DNA from: TMED109 sp015660425
GTDB taxonomy: Bacteria > Pseudomonadota > Alphaproteobacteria > TMED109
Assembly (NCBI GenBank): GCA_029936295.1
Contig: JAPYTH010000009.1
Location: forward strand, 1 to 52,888
Direction of reading: 5' to 3'
DNA length: 52,888 nucleotides
The notes under the pieces were generated by a model, which had not been told where the DNA came from, did not search any database, and saw only the letters and a program-made list of their open reading frames with translations. The translations under genes were made by a program, and so were the position numbers. Of the stretch, positions 18,500-27,649 are shown piece by piece (the stretch's first letter is position 1; each line of letters starts with the position of its first letter).

Positions 18500-19431
18500 T
18501 GCAATATTTTAAAAATATTGTTTTTTGTTTAGTTTTTTTTAATACTTTTCAAGCATTATCTGAAAACAATTTTCATATACTACCAATTGAAATATCGAAG
18601 AATATTTATGTATTTTTTGGAGATGAAAACGATGTAAATAATAAGAATGGTGGAGCAATAAGTAATACTGGTTTTATAATTGGTGAAACAAGTATACTAG
18701 TAATAGATGCGGGCCCAAGTTATTTATATGCGTCAAAAGTTATAGAAATTATTAAATCTTACTCTTCACTTCCAATAAAATATTTAGTAGTTACCCACCA
18801 TCATCCTGATCATTCATTTGGTCTTTCAAAATTTATAGAAATTGATACGAAAATTATTATGGCCCAATCTGAAATAGATAGATATATAAAATATGGTAAT
18901 AGATTATTAAGGCAAGCAAAAAATTTAATTGGAGGGGATTGGTTTATTGGTACTAATATAGTTACATTTAAGAATGAAAACAAACAATATCCAATAAATC
19001 TTAATTTAGGAGGGCGCAGTGTTAGTATAGAACTATATAACCATGGCCATTCAGAAGGCGACTTAATAATTAGGGATATACCTAGCAATATTATATTTGT
19101 AGGTGACTTAATTTTTAATGAGAGAGCTCCAACTATACCGCATGCTAATATTAATAATTGGGATCTTTATATTTCTAATCTAATGGATAGAAATTGGGAT
19201 TATCTAGTTCCCGGTCATGGCAAATTAGTAGAGAAAAAAGAAGAGCTTTTATTAACAAAGTATTGGATTAATTATATAGATAAAATTGCCAAAAAAGCTG
19301 CAAAAAATGGAACTAGTCCAGCTGAAATATTTAACGAAGGAATACCTATTCCCCTAAGAAAATATAAACTTGCAAAAGAAACTTGGGTTAGAGACTTACC
19401 ATTATTAATAAATAAGTATGAATTTGAATAA
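18499..19431 (+). CDS. Periplasmic MBL-fold zinc hydrolase of the quinoprotein relay type
   Basis: This 310-residue protein has an N-terminal signal peptide (FKNIVFCLVFFNTFQALS) and a metallo-beta-lactamase fold. The zinc motif HxHxDH is H100, H102, D104, H105 in THHHPDHS, with further ligands in YNHGHSEGD, FVGDLIF and VPGHGK. Together with the upstream SoxYZ-like carrier it forms the pair called quinoprotein relay system in annotation families. The two genes overlap by one base, so they are translationally coupled. The substrate is unknown. Other secreted MBL proteins look similar, and the pairing is the main reason for the call. Confidence 0.82.
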   Translation: MQYFKNIVFCLVFFNTFQALSENNFHILPIEISKNIYVFFGDENDVNNKNGGAISNTGFIIGETSILVIDAGPSYLYASKVIEIIKSYSSLPIKYLVVTHHHPDHSFGLSKFIEIDTKIIMAQSEIDRYIKYGNRLLRQAKNLIGGDWFIGTNIVTFKNENKQYPINLNLGGRSVSIELYNHGHSEGDLIIRDIPSNIIFVGDLIFNERAPTIPHANINNWDLYISNLMDRNWDYLVPGHGKLVEKKEELLLTKYWINYIDKIAKKAAKNGTSPAEIFNEGIPIPLRKYKLAKETWVRDLPLLINKYEFE

Positions 19432-19484
19432 ATTTTTATTGCCCAATTTTTGATTATATATTAGTGATATACTTTAGTACATGA

Positions 19485-19571
19485 GCCACTGTGGCGAAAC
19501 TGGTAGACGCGATGGATTCAAAATCCATTTGGGGCAACTCAGTGTCGGTTCGAGTCCGACCAGTGGTACCA
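19485..19571 (+). tRNA. tRNA-Leu (anticodon CAA)
   Basis: This is an 87-nt class II tRNA. The acceptor arm GCCACTG pairs with CAGTGGT, including one G-U pair at the end, and is followed by A and an encoded CCA. The anticodon arm ATGGA-TTCAAAA-TCCAT gives anticodon CAA, which reads UUG leucine codons. The T arm is GTCGG-TTCGAGT-CCGAC, and the long variable region typical of Leu tRNAs is present. Confidence 0.97.
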
Positions 19572-19665
19572 AAATAAATAAATTTTATATTTTGACATTG
19601 CAAATTAAATGTGTATTTTCCATAAGCTTTTGCATAATACTAAGTATTGAGGAAATTATATTTTG

Positions 19666-20088
19666 ATGGATTTATATTATAGAAATAGTAATAACTTAGA
19701 AGTAAAGTCTGATCATTTTGCGGAAGAAAATGGCTCTTTATATGCAGGCAATCATTATTTAGTGGATATGTGGGGATGTAGCTTTTTAGAAAATGATCAA
19801 AAAATTAAAAAGTTGCTTATAAGTGCAGCAGAGATAGCTGGAGCTACTATCTTACACGCCCATACACATCATTTTGGAGAAGGGCAAGGAGTTTCAGGAG
19901 TAGTTTTATTAGCAGAGTCACATATAAGCATTCATACTTGGCCAGAAAGAAATTTTGTAGCATGTGATATCTTTATGTGTGGGAATACAAATCCTGACTT
20001 ATCACTGGGATTACTTAAAAAAGAATTTCAACCGAGTAAAATAGATGTAAAAAAAATAAAAAGAGGGCTAGTTAGTCAAGAAACATGA
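19666..20088 (+). CDS. speD: S-adenosylmethionine decarboxylase proenzyme
   Basis: SpeD makes decarboxylated SAM, the aminopropyl donor for spermidine. The prokaryotic short-form proenzyme (140 residues from this ATG) self-cleaves between E84 and S85 in LLAESHISIHTWPE, and Ser85 becomes the catalytic pyruvoyl group. The conserved HAHTHHFGEGQGVSG and ACDIFMCG segments are present. The ATG at 19666 directly follows a TTG codon at 19663 that could also serve as start; GAGG lies at 19649-19652. A consensus TTGACA -35 is at 19592-19597 after the tRNA gene, with only a poor -10. Its end overlaps the decarboxylase gene by 4 nt (ATGA). Confidence 0.95.
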   Translation: MDLYYRNSNNLEVKSDHFAEENGSLYAGNHYLVDMWGCSFLENDQKIKKLLISAAEIAGATILHAHTHHFGEGQGVSGVVLLAESHISIHTWPERNFVACDIFMCGNTNPDLSLGLLKKEFQPSKIDVKKIKRGLVSQET

Positions 20089-21227
20089 CAATTTTTAATA
20101 TAAATAATTTTTTAGACCAATCTAGTTTAGAAACCCCATGTTTAGTAGTGGATTTATCCATAGTTAAAAATTCTTATATTCAATTTAAAAAATATTTTCC
20201 TGATAGCCTTATATATTATGCAGTAAAAGCTAATCCCGCTATTGAAATAATTAATTGTTTAAAAAATATTGATTGTAATTTTGATGTTTCTAGTAAAAAG
20301 GAAATTGAATTATGCCTTTCTCAATTTATTAATTCCTCTAAATTATCGTATGGTAGCACTATAAAAAAAGATAAAGATATCTTATGGGCATATAATAAAG
20401 GAGTAAGATTATTTGCTTTTGATTCATTAGAAGAACTCAATAAAATTGAAAATAACGCCAAGAATTCTAAAGTCTTTTGTCGTTTAGCAGTTCCAAATAA
20501 AGGGGCTCATTGGCCTTTATCAAAAAAATTTGGATGCTCTATAAATATGGCTATAGAATTAATGTTGGAAGCAGAAAAGAAAGGCCTGGCTCCAGCAGGT
20601 ATTTCATTTCATGTGGGCTCACAACAAACTAATATTGATAGATGGAAAGAAGCGCTAAAAATTTGTCATGAAGTTTATTCATATTTAAAAGAAAAAAACA
20701 TAATATTAGACTTTATTAATATAGGCGGAGGAATTCCTGTTAACTATAGAAATTATAATTTTAATTTAGAGAGCTTTGCAAAAGAATTAAATAATAACAT
20801 TCATTTTTATTTTAATAAGAACTTGCCAAAAATTATGATAGAGCCAGGAAGGTCTTTAGTTGCTGAAGCAGGAATTATTGAGTCAGAAATCATACTAGTA
20901 TCCCAAAAAGATTATGTAGATAATAAAAGATGGGTTTATTTAGATATAGGAAGATTTGGTGGTTTAGCGGAAACTGAAGATGAAGCAATTAAATATACAA
21001 TATTGTCAGTAAAGAAAAATAACCTAAAGACAGGGCCAGTCATAATTGCAGGACCATCATGTGATGGTGCAGATATATTGTATGAAAAAAATAATTATGA
21101 GCTACCATTAAATATAAAATCTGGAGATAAGGTAAGAATACATTCTACAGGTGCATACACATCTGTATATGTTTCAAGTTTCAATGGTTTACAGAAACTT
21201 AAAGAGTATTTTATTAATATTACTTAG
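20085..21227 (+). CDS. Ornithine/lysine decarboxylase, fold III (eukaryotic-type ODC)
   Basis: This PLP enzyme of the alanine-racemase fold probably decarboxylates ornithine to putrescine. The PLP lysine is K48 in YYAVKANP. The substrate and cofactor motifs HVGSQQTN, NIGGGIPVNY, EPGRSLVAEAG and GPSCDGADIL are all present, with C326 equivalent to the catalytic cysteine of ODC. At 380 residues it is of the alphaproteobacterial type, some of which also accept lysine. It is translationally coupled to speD and faces speE, so putrescine, decarboxylated SAM and spermidine synthesis are encoded together. It differs from the unrelated fold I SpeC of E. coli. Confidence 0.92.
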   Translation: MTIFNINNFLDQSSLETPCLVVDLSIVKNSYIQFKKYFPDSLIYYAVKANPAIEIINCLKNIDCNFDVSSKKEIELCLSQFINSSKLSYGSTIKKDKDILWAYNKGVRLFAFDSLEELNKIENNAKNSKVFCRLAVPNKGAHWPLSKKFGCSINMAIELMLEAEKKGLAPAGISFHVGSQQTNIDRWKEALKICHEVYSYLKEKNIILDFINIGGGIPVNYRNYNFNLESFAKELNNNIHFYFNKNLPKIMIEPGRSLVAEAGIIESEIILVSQKDYVDNKRWVYLDIGRFGGLAETEDEAIKYTILSVKKNNLKTGPVIIAGPSCDGADILYEKNNYELPLNIKSGDKVRIHSTGAYTSVYVSSFNGLQKLKEYFINIT

Positions 21228-22074
21228 AATTTATTATTTTTTTTATCCAGCTAGGTAAAATAAATGAGGATCTATGTATATCTTTTGTATAATATTTTGT
21301 ATTTAATTTTTTGCAAGTTTCTATCATTTTATTTGAATTTATATTCTTAGACATATCTGTTTTTTTTGATGCCCATGCTAAAGCCATATAACCACCAATA
21401 TATGTTGGCACCACTGTCAAATAAGTTCCTGACAGTTTAAAAGTGTTTTTTAAATATTTGTTTGTATCCTTAAGTTCTTTCTCTTGAAAGAAAGGAACAC
21501 CATTTTGAAATACAGCGATACCTTTTTCAGAAAGTATATTTTTAATATTTTCATAAAATTTAATTTTAAATAGATTTTTACCTGGTCCTATTGGGTCTGG
21601 CCTATCAGCTATGATTAAATCAAAGTAATTTTTATAATTTTTATTATTAATTAGTTTAGATGCATCTTTAATTATCACATTAACTTTAGGGTTGTCTAAG
21701 CATCCATGATTTATATTATTTAAATAAAGTTTACTAAGATTTATAACTTCTTCATCTATTTCACATATAGATATTTCTTCTATTTCATCATATTTAAGAA
21801 CTTCTGCTGCAATAGCGCCATCTCCTCCTCCTATTATTAATACTTTTTTAATTTTTCCGTGAGATAATATAGGAACGTGTGTAAGCATTTCTGAATAACC
21901 ATGATGATCATACTCAGTAATTTGAACTACTTTATCTAAAGTCATCACTCTACCAAAATATTTTGAATCAAATATTAAAATATTTTGATACAGGCTATTT
22001 TTTTTAATAATTATTTTTTCAATAGCGATATTTTGATTATATTTTTTATATAGATCTTCAGTAAATTTTTTCAT
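21220..22074 (-). CDS. speE: Spermidine synthase
   Basis: SpeE transfers the aminopropyl group of decarboxylated SAM to putrescine. From the ATG at 22074 (MKKFTEDLYKKYNQN) it has 284 residues, the normal length. Motifs visible are YFGRVMTLDKVVQITEYD, the nucleotide-binding VLIIGGGDGAIAAEV and the active-site DRPDPIGPG. The frame remains open for 36 codons further upstream, but that part overlaps the end of the Nudix gene and does not resemble SpeE. Its 3' end overlaps the convergent decarboxylase gene by 8 nt. Confidence 0.94.
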   Translation of the reverse strand: MKKFTEDLYKKYNQNIAIEKIIIKKNSLYQNILIFDSKYFGRVMTLDKVVQITEYDHHGYSEMLTHVPILSHGKIKKVLIIGGGDGAIAAEVLKYDEIEEISICEIDEEVINLSKLYLNNINHGCLDNPKVNVIIKDASKLINNKNYKNYFDLIIADRPDPIGPGKNLFKIKFYENIKNILSEKGIAVFQNGVPFFQEKELKDTNKYLKNTFKLSGTYLTVVPTYIGGYMALAWASKKTDMSKNINSNKMIETCKKLNTKYYTKDIHRSSFILPSWIKKIINSK

Positions 22075-22093
22075 TTTATTATCTTTGCAAAAT

Positions 22094-22852
22094 TTACTTT
22101 CTTGTGATCCATTGCTTACCCATTTTCCATGTAAACATTGGACGATTATCCAACATTTTTTTGATTTTTGATATATCACCATTAAAAGTTAAAAGTTCAT
22201 TAATCATAAATTCTGTAACATCAGCCATTGGAAGTTTCTTAGCACTTTTTAATGATATCCACTCAATTTCAACTAATTCATTAGTAGTTTTTATTTTTCC
22301 AGTAAGATGTTTTGCATCTGCGATAAAGAATCTTGCGTGGAAACGTATAGGACTAAAAGTTGGTGTGATTGCTCTACCTAGATAAAAAAGTTTAGTTAGA
22401 TCTGGCTCTAATTCTAATTTTGACATTATAGTTATACCGTTATTATCTTCTTCAAAATTGACTGCTGAAATATTTTTAGATTTTTTACCTAGAATTAAGC
22501 CAGTTTCTTCTACAGTTTCTCTTATAGAGGCAATAGCTAAAGCATTGGCAGTTACTATATTATTAGATACAGCTAACTTTTTTATTATATTTTGATTTAA
22601 AGAAGTATTAATAGATATAGTGTAGTCAGCTTTATCTACAACACCACCAGGAAATACCCATGCACCCGGCATGAAGCGAGTTTTATCTGATCTTTTTCCA
22701 AGTAATACCTGGACATCCTTACCAGATCTTTTAAGTAATACCAAACTTGCAGCATTCCTAGGTTGGGGAATTTTAGTGTTTTTATCTCTTTTTGAAGTAA
22801 ACTTTAACTCTTTTCTTTTCATACTTCTTGCTATATATATTTTTTGTTGCAT
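22094..22852 (-). CDS. Nudix hydrolase with an insertion in the Nudix box
   Basis: The protein has a Nudix fold: FMPGAWVFPGGVVDKADY, then an insertion of about 40 residues, then IASIRETVEETGLILG, which supplies the catalytic REXXEEXG helix. This split arrangement resembles the NUDT19-like branch, some members of which hydrolyse CoA derivatives. The substrate here is unknown. I start at ATG 22852 (MQQKIY); an upstream TTG (22870) and a downstream ATG (22822, MKRKEL) are alternatives. speE follows on the same strand 19 nt after the stop. Confidence 0.85.
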   Translation of the reverse strand: MQQKIYIARSMKRKELKFTSKRDKNTKIPQPRNAASLVLLKRSGKDVQVLLGKRSDKTRFMPGAWVFPGGVVDKADYTISINTSLNQNIIKKLAVSNNIVTANALAIASIRETVEETGLILGKKSKNISAVNFEEDNNGITIMSKLELEPDLTKLFYLGRAITPTFSPIRFHARFFIADAKHLTGKIKTTNELVEIEWISLKSAKKLPMADVTEFMINELLTFNGDISKIKKMLDNRPMFTWKMGKQWITRK

Positions 22853-22956
22853 TATTTTATTTTTTTTCAATTAAAGGGGGTTATAATTTAATATATTTTA
22901 TATATATTTATGACACAAAGGTACAATCATTTATTATAAAATTAGGAGTAAATTTT

Positions 22957-23868
22957 ATGAAAGACCATGTAAATAATCAGTCCTCTATTCAAGACTTACT
23001 AACCGATGAATTAGAATTTAAATATGCAAAAGCAAAAAAAGTTCTTCCTGGTATTAGAAGAATTGTGGCCCCAAACCCTAGTCCTTATACTTTGCATGGC
23101 ACAGGCACTTATATTATTGGACAGAATGAAATAGCAGTTATAGATCCTGGTCCCAATATTGAATCTCATATAGAAGCAATATTAGGAGAGACAAAAGGAG
23201 AAAAAATAACTCATATATTAGTGACGCATACCCATGCTGATCACTCCCCTGCTGCCAGACCTTTATCTAAATTAACAGGAGCCATAACTATGGGATATGG
23301 ACCACACGGGGAATCTGGTGGGGAAGAGGGTGCAGATTTAAATTTTATCCCAGATTATATATTACAAGATCAAGAAATTATTAAGGGTAATAATTGGGAG
23401 TTAGAATGTATTCATACACCAGGGCATACTTCAAATCATATATGTTATGGTGTAAATGGAACTGGAGCGGTTTTAACTGGTGATCACATAATGGGGTGGT
23501 CTACTACTTTAGTCTCTCCACCAGATGGAAACATGAAAGATTATTTTAATAGTTTAGAAAAAATGTTATTAAGGGATGATAAATTTTATATTCCGACTCA
23601 TGGAAAGATGATTAAAAACCCTAGGCGTTTTGTCACAGCTTTAATAGGGCATAGAAAAATGAGAGAAAAACAAATAATCAAATATTTAACTACCAAACGG
23701 GTATCTTATATACCTGACCTAGTAAGCAAAATGTATCCTCAACTAGATAAGCGTCTAATAAAGGCGGCAGGAAGATCAGTTTTAGCCCATTTATTACATA
23801 TTGAAGAATTAGGTGATGTTAAGTCACTAAAAGATTCTAATGGATTAGGATGGATTTTGTTAAAATGA
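22957..23868 (+). CDS. MBL-fold metallo-hydrolase (LACTB2-like)
   Basis: This cytoplasmic metallo-beta-lactamase-fold hydrolase of about 303 residues has the zinc motif H91, H93, D95, H96 in THTHADHS, followed by HTPGHTSNH, LTGDHIMGW and IPTHGK. The C-terminal helical part (RHRKMRE-type region, then a winged-helix-like end) resembles the LACTB2 branch, in which the animal member is an RNA endonuclease. Bacterial members are uncharacterised. I use the ATG at 22957 because AGGAG lies at 22944-22948. A longer open frame reaching 22828 would overlap the start of the Nudix gene. ribF follows after 19 nt. Confidence 0.88.
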   Translation: MKDHVNNQSSIQDLLTDELEFKYAKAKKVLPGIRRIVAPNPSPYTLHGTGTYIIGQNEIAVIDPGPNIESHIEAILGETKGEKITHILVTHTHADHSPAARPLSKLTGAITMGYGPHGESGGEEGADLNFIPDYILQDQEIIKGNNWELECIHTPGHTSNHICYGVNGTGAVLTGDHIMGWSTTLVSPPDGNMKDYFNSLEKMLLRDDKFYIPTHGKMIKNPRRFVTALIGHRKMREKQIIKYLTTKRVSYIPDLVSKMYPQLDKRLIKAAGRSVLAHLLHIEELGDVKSLKDSNGLGWILLK

Positions 23869-23887
23869 ATTACAAAAGAGTCTAGAT

Positions 23888-24823
23888 ATGATTTCAATAT
23901 TTAGAGAGTTTAAAGATGTAAAAAAAAATTTTAATAAATCAATTGTAGCGATAGGTAATTTTGATGGCTTACATCTTGGGCATAAAGCTGTTTTAAATCA
24001 GGCTAAATTTATTAAGAAGAAAAATGGTGGTAAATTAATTATATTAACGTTTTATCCTCACCCATTAAAAATACTGCGACCAGGAAATGAACCTAAGAAT
24101 ATTATATCTTTTAGGAATAAAGTTATAAAAATGGAAGCTATAGGAATAGATATACTACTAGCGCAGCGTTTCAATATAAATTTTTCAAAATTTACACCAT
24201 CTAATTTTGTAAATAATGTTTTAATAAATGGTCTTAAAGCAAGTGATATTATAGTAGGTGCTGATTTCCATTTTGGCTATAAAAGGAAAGGTAATGTTGA
24301 ATATTTAATGTCTCAGGAGTTTAGAAAATATTTTAATGTACATATAATTAATGAAGTTTCAGGAAAAAATGGAAGATATTCTTCTAGCCTTGTTAGAGAT
24401 ATGATTGCTAATGGAAAAATGATGGAAGCAAAAGAAGTTTTAGGATATTTTTATGAAGTAGAAGGACGGGTTGTAAAAGGAGAACAGTTAGGTAATAAAT
24501 TAGGATTCCCTACAGCTAATATTAATTTTTTAAATACTATAATTCCTGCAGATGGAATATATGCAGGATGGGTAAGTTTAGATAATAAGTCTTATATGGG
24601 AGCAATATCCACTGGATACAGACCTCAATTTAATGGAAAAAAAAGGTTTTTAGAAGCTCATTTATTAAATTTTAGTGGAGATCTTTATGGAACACGTATA
24701 AAAGTTTCCTTGGTTAAGAAAATCCGTGGTGAAGAGGTTTTTTCTGATGTAGAAGGGCTTAAGAAGCAAATGACTTTAGATTGCAAGGAAGCAATCAAAA
24801 TATTATCGGAAAATAATATTTAG
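23888..24823 (+). CDS. ribF: Bifunctional riboflavin kinase/FAD synthetase
   Basis: RibF converts riboflavin to FMN and then FAD. The 311-residue protein has the N-terminal FMN adenylyltransferase domain with IGNFDGLHLGHKAVLN (a nucleotidyltransferase HxGH motif), LTFYPHP and VGADFHFGYKRKGN. The C-terminal riboflavin kinase domain has GEQLGNKLGFPTANI, DGIYAGWV and the end EAHLLNFSGDLYG. Length and order are normal. It lies between the MBL hydrolase gene and ileS on the same strand; ribF-ileS-lspA is a common bacterial order. Confidence 0.96.
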   Translation: MISIFREFKDVKKNFNKSIVAIGNFDGLHLGHKAVLNQAKFIKKKNGGKLIILTFYPHPLKILRPGNEPKNIISFRNKVIKMEAIGIDILLAQRFNINFSKFTPSNFVNNVLINGLKASDIIVGADFHFGYKRKGNVEYLMSQEFRKYFNVHIINEVSGKNGRYSSSLVRDMIANGKMMEAKEVLGYFYEVEGRVVKGEQLGNKLGFPTANINFLNTIIPADGIYAGWVSLDNKSYMGAISTGYRPQFNGKKRFLEAHLLNFSGDLYGTRIKVSLVKKIRGEEVFSDVEGLKKQMTLDCKEAIKILSENNI

Positions 24824-24855
24824 ATTTTTTTAAGGGATATTTAGGGAAATATTAA

Positions 24856-27648
24856 ATGGATTATAAAGATACAGTATTTTTACCAAAATCAAGTTTTGGA
24901 ATGCGTGGTGGCTTGCCGCAGCGTGAGCCTGAAATGATAGATAGATGGAACAGAATAGATTTGTGGGGTAAATTAAGAGATCAATCAAAGAATAAAGAAA
25001 AGTTTATACTTCATGATGGTCCTCCTTACGCAAATGGACCAATACATATTGGCACATCTATGAATAAAATATTGAAGGATATTATTAATAGAAGCAAGCA
25101 AATGAGTGGATATAATTCCCACTATATTCCTGGCTGGGATTGTCATGGTTTGCCCATAGAATGGCAAGTAGAGCAGACATATAAAAAAAAGGGTATTAAT
25201 AAAGATAATATTCCGATAGCAGAATTTAGGGCAGAATGCAGAGCTTTTGCTGATAGATGGATTGGTGCACAAATGGATGATTTTAGAAGATTATTTGTTT
25301 TGGCGGATTGGGAAGAGCGATATTTAACAATGAGTTTTATGGCAGAAGCGCAAATAGTTCGTGAAATTGGTAAGTTTATAGAAAATGGAAGTTTATATAG
25401 AGGTTCTAAGCCTGTTATGTGGTCTCCAGTTGAGAAAACAGCTTTAGCTGAAGCAGAGGTAGAATACAAGGACATAGAATCTACAGCTATTACAGTTGGA
25501 TTTAAAGTTAATTTTACCAATGAATCTATATTAAACGATGTATACATACCTATATGGACTACCACTCCTTGGACTATTCCAGCCAATAGAGCAATAGCAT
25601 ATGGAAAAGATTTAGATTATGTAATTATAGAAATTTTAAATAATAATGATAATGATCAAATTTTTATTGGGCAAAAAATTTTATTAGCCAAAGAAAGATT
25701 AGAAAAATTCTTACTTGATACCAATTTAAAAAAATATAATTTGGTGTCTGAATTAAAAGGTAATTTTTTAGAGGGAACTATTTGTTTTCATCCTTTACAT
25801 AAAGATGGTTATGTCTTTGATGTGCCTTTATTACATGGAGATTTTGTTTCTACAGAGCAAGGGACAGGGTTTGTTCATGTCGCGCCAGGACATGGGGAAG
25901 ATGATTTTGAACTTGGTATGAAATATAAAATTCCTGTACCAGATGTAGTTGAAGATGGGGGCACATATTTTTCTAATATACCTCTTTTCGCTGGAATTCA
26001 TGTTTTTAAGGCTTCAGATGCAGTTTGTGATGCTTTAAAAAAACAATCTTCTTTATTTGCTTCAGAAAAATATGTGCATAGTTATCCTCATTCTTGGAGA
26101 TCTAAAAAACCTATAATATATAGAGCTACACAACAGTGGTTTATTTCTATGAATAAAAATAACTTAAAAAAAATTGCTCTAGAATCCATAGAAAAAACAT
26201 TGTGGGTACCTTCTATCTCTAAAAATCGAATCAAATCTATGGTTAAGGATCGTCCAGATTGGTGTGTCTCTAGACAAAGAGTATGGGGAGTTCCTATAAC
26301 AGTATTTTTAGACAAGAATACTGGTGAGGTGCTAAGAGATCCTGCGGTTGTAGAGAGAATAGCTCAAGCAGTTGAAAAAAAAGGAGCAGATGCTTGGTTT
26401 ACAGAAGACCCTCAAATATTTTTAGGAGATAAATATAACTCTGAACATTATGAATGTGTACATGATATATTAGATGTTTGGTTTGATTCAGGTTCAACAC
26501 ATTCATTTGTTTTAAATAGGGAAAACCAAAAATGGCCTGCTGATTTATATTTAGAAGGATCTGACCAACATAGAGGATGGTTTCAATCTTCACTTTTAGA
26601 ATCTTGTGGTACTAGAGGAAGAGCTCCTTTTGATGCTGTATTAACCCATGGTTTTGTTTTAGATGGTCAAGGCAGAAAAATGTCTAAAAGTATTGGTAAT
26701 GTGGTTTCTCCGCAAGAAATTATAAAACAGTCTGGTGCAGATATTTTAAGGTTATGGGTTGCAATGACTGATGTTACTGAAGATGTTAGAATTAGTTCAG
26801 AAGTATTAAAAGGAGTTAGCGAATCTTATAGACGTTTACGTAATACCATTAGGTTTACTATAGGAGCTTTAAATGATTTTGATGAATCAGAATCTATAAA
26901 TGTTAATAGCATGCCAGAATTAGATAAATGGGTTTTACATAGATTAAAGGAATTAGATTTGTTATTAAAAAAATCAGTTAAGAGTTATACTTTTCAATCT
27001 TTTTATAGTGAGCTACATACTTTCTGTTCTGCAGATCTTTCAGCTTTTTATTTTGATATAAGAAAAGATACGCTTTACTGCGATGATCAAAAAAATGATG
27101 TAAGAAGAGCAACAAGAACTGTTCTATATGAAGTTTTTAAATGTTTGACTACCTGGCTAGCTCCAGTAATTTGTTATACAGCTGAAGAAGCATGGTTATC
27201 ACTTAAAGGTACTGAAAATGAGGATAGTATCCATTTAAAACAATTCCCTGAAATTCCTGAAAGTTGGTTCGATTCTGAATTAAATAATAAATGGTTAAAA
27301 ATTAGAAAGATTAGAAGGGTAATTAATGGAGCTCTAGAATTAGCAAGACAAGAAAAAATTATTGGTTCTAGTCTAGAAGCAAAAATAGTAATTTTTATAG
27401 AAGATGGTGAATATATGTCTTTATTGGAAGAAATAGATATAGAAGAGATAAGTATAGTTTCAAAGGCTGAAATTATAAAAGGTGATGTTTTAGAGAGTGC
27501 ATATAAAGAAGATGGTTTAGAAGGATTAGGAGTTATAGTTTCTCCAGCTGTAGGTCCTAAATGTGTTAGATGTTGGAAGATAGATGAAAAAATTGATACT
27601 AAATTTGAAGATTCTTTATGTCACAGATGCATAGAAATAGTTAAGTAA
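24856..27648 (+). CDS. ileS: Isoleucyl-tRNA synthetase
   Basis: This 930-residue class I aminoacyl-tRNA synthetase charges tRNA-Ile and edits valine. The HIGH-type motif is in GPPYANGPIHIGTSMNK, the KMSKS signature is K608-S612 (GRKMSKSIGN), and the editing domain region TTPWTIPANRAIA is present. The C-terminal zinc site has two cysteine pairs, C903/C906 and C922/C925. This is the bacterial-type enzyme of normal length. It starts at ATG 32 nt after ribF. lspA starts one nt after its stop. Confidence 0.97.
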   Translation: MDYKDTVFLPKSSFGMRGGLPQREPEMIDRWNRIDLWGKLRDQSKNKEKFILHDGPPYANGPIHIGTSMNKILKDIINRSKQMSGYNSHYIPGWDCHGLPIEWQVEQTYKKKGINKDNIPIAEFRAECRAFADRWIGAQMDDFRRLFVLADWEERYLTMSFMAEAQIVREIGKFIENGSLYRGSKPVMWSPVEKTALAEAEVEYKDIESTAITVGFKVNFTNESILNDVYIPIWTTTPWTIPANRAIAYGKDLDYVIIEILNNNDNDQIFIGQKILLAKERLEKFLLDTNLKKYNLVSELKGNFLEGTICFHPLHKDGYVFDVPLLHGDFVSTEQGTGFVHVAPGHGEDDFELGMKYKIPVPDVVEDGGTYFSNIPLFAGIHVFKASDAVCDALKKQSSLFASEKYVHSYPHSWRSKKPIIYRATQQWFISMNKNNLKKIALESIEKTLWVPSISKNRIKSMVKDRPDWCVSRQRVWGVPITVFLDKNTGEVLRDPAVVERIAQAVEKKGADAWFTEDPQIFLGDKYNSEHYECVHDILDVWFDSGSTHSFVLNRENQKWPADLYLEGSDQHRGWFQSSLLESCGTRGRAPFDAVLTHGFVLDGQGRKMSKSIGNVVSPQEIIKQSGADILRLWVAMTDVTEDVRISSEVLKGVSESYRRLRNTIRFTIGALNDFDESESINVNSMPELDKWVLHRLKELDLLLKKSVKSYTFQSFYSELHTFCSADLSAFYFDIRKDTLYCDDQKNDVRRATRTVLYEVFKCLTTWLAPVICYTAEEAWLSLKGTENEDSIHLKQFPEIPESWFDSELNNKWLKIRKIRRVINGALELARQEKIIGSSLEAKIVIFIEDGEYMSLLEEIDIEEISIVSKAEIIKGDVLESAYKEDGLEGLGVIVSPAVGPKCVRCWKIDEKIDTKFEDSLCHRCIEIVK

Positions 27649-27649
27649 A

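Noticed and set aside
19572..19665. Possible SAM- or polyamine-responsive leader before speD
   Set aside because: Only a 6-bp AT-rich inverted repeat (19636-19648) is present and the gap is under 100 nt; no known aptamer core seen.
19481..19666. Open reading frame of 61 codons across the tRNA-Leu gene
   Set aside because: Its first half is the tRNA itself, which folds perfectly, and the rest has no family resemblance.
22075..22182. Upstream extension of speE by 36 codons
   Set aside because: It overlaps the end of the Nudix gene, does not resemble SpeE and leaves a normal start at 22074.
22828..22956. Upstream extension of the MBL hydrolase gene
   Set aside because: It is hydrophobic, overlaps the start of the Nudix gene, and the ATG at 22957 has a good AGGAG before it.
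24985..25586. Long minus-strand frames inside ileS (also inside gltB, gltD and purD)
   Set aside because: They are antisense frames to well-conserved enzymes, with no start signals or family resemblance.
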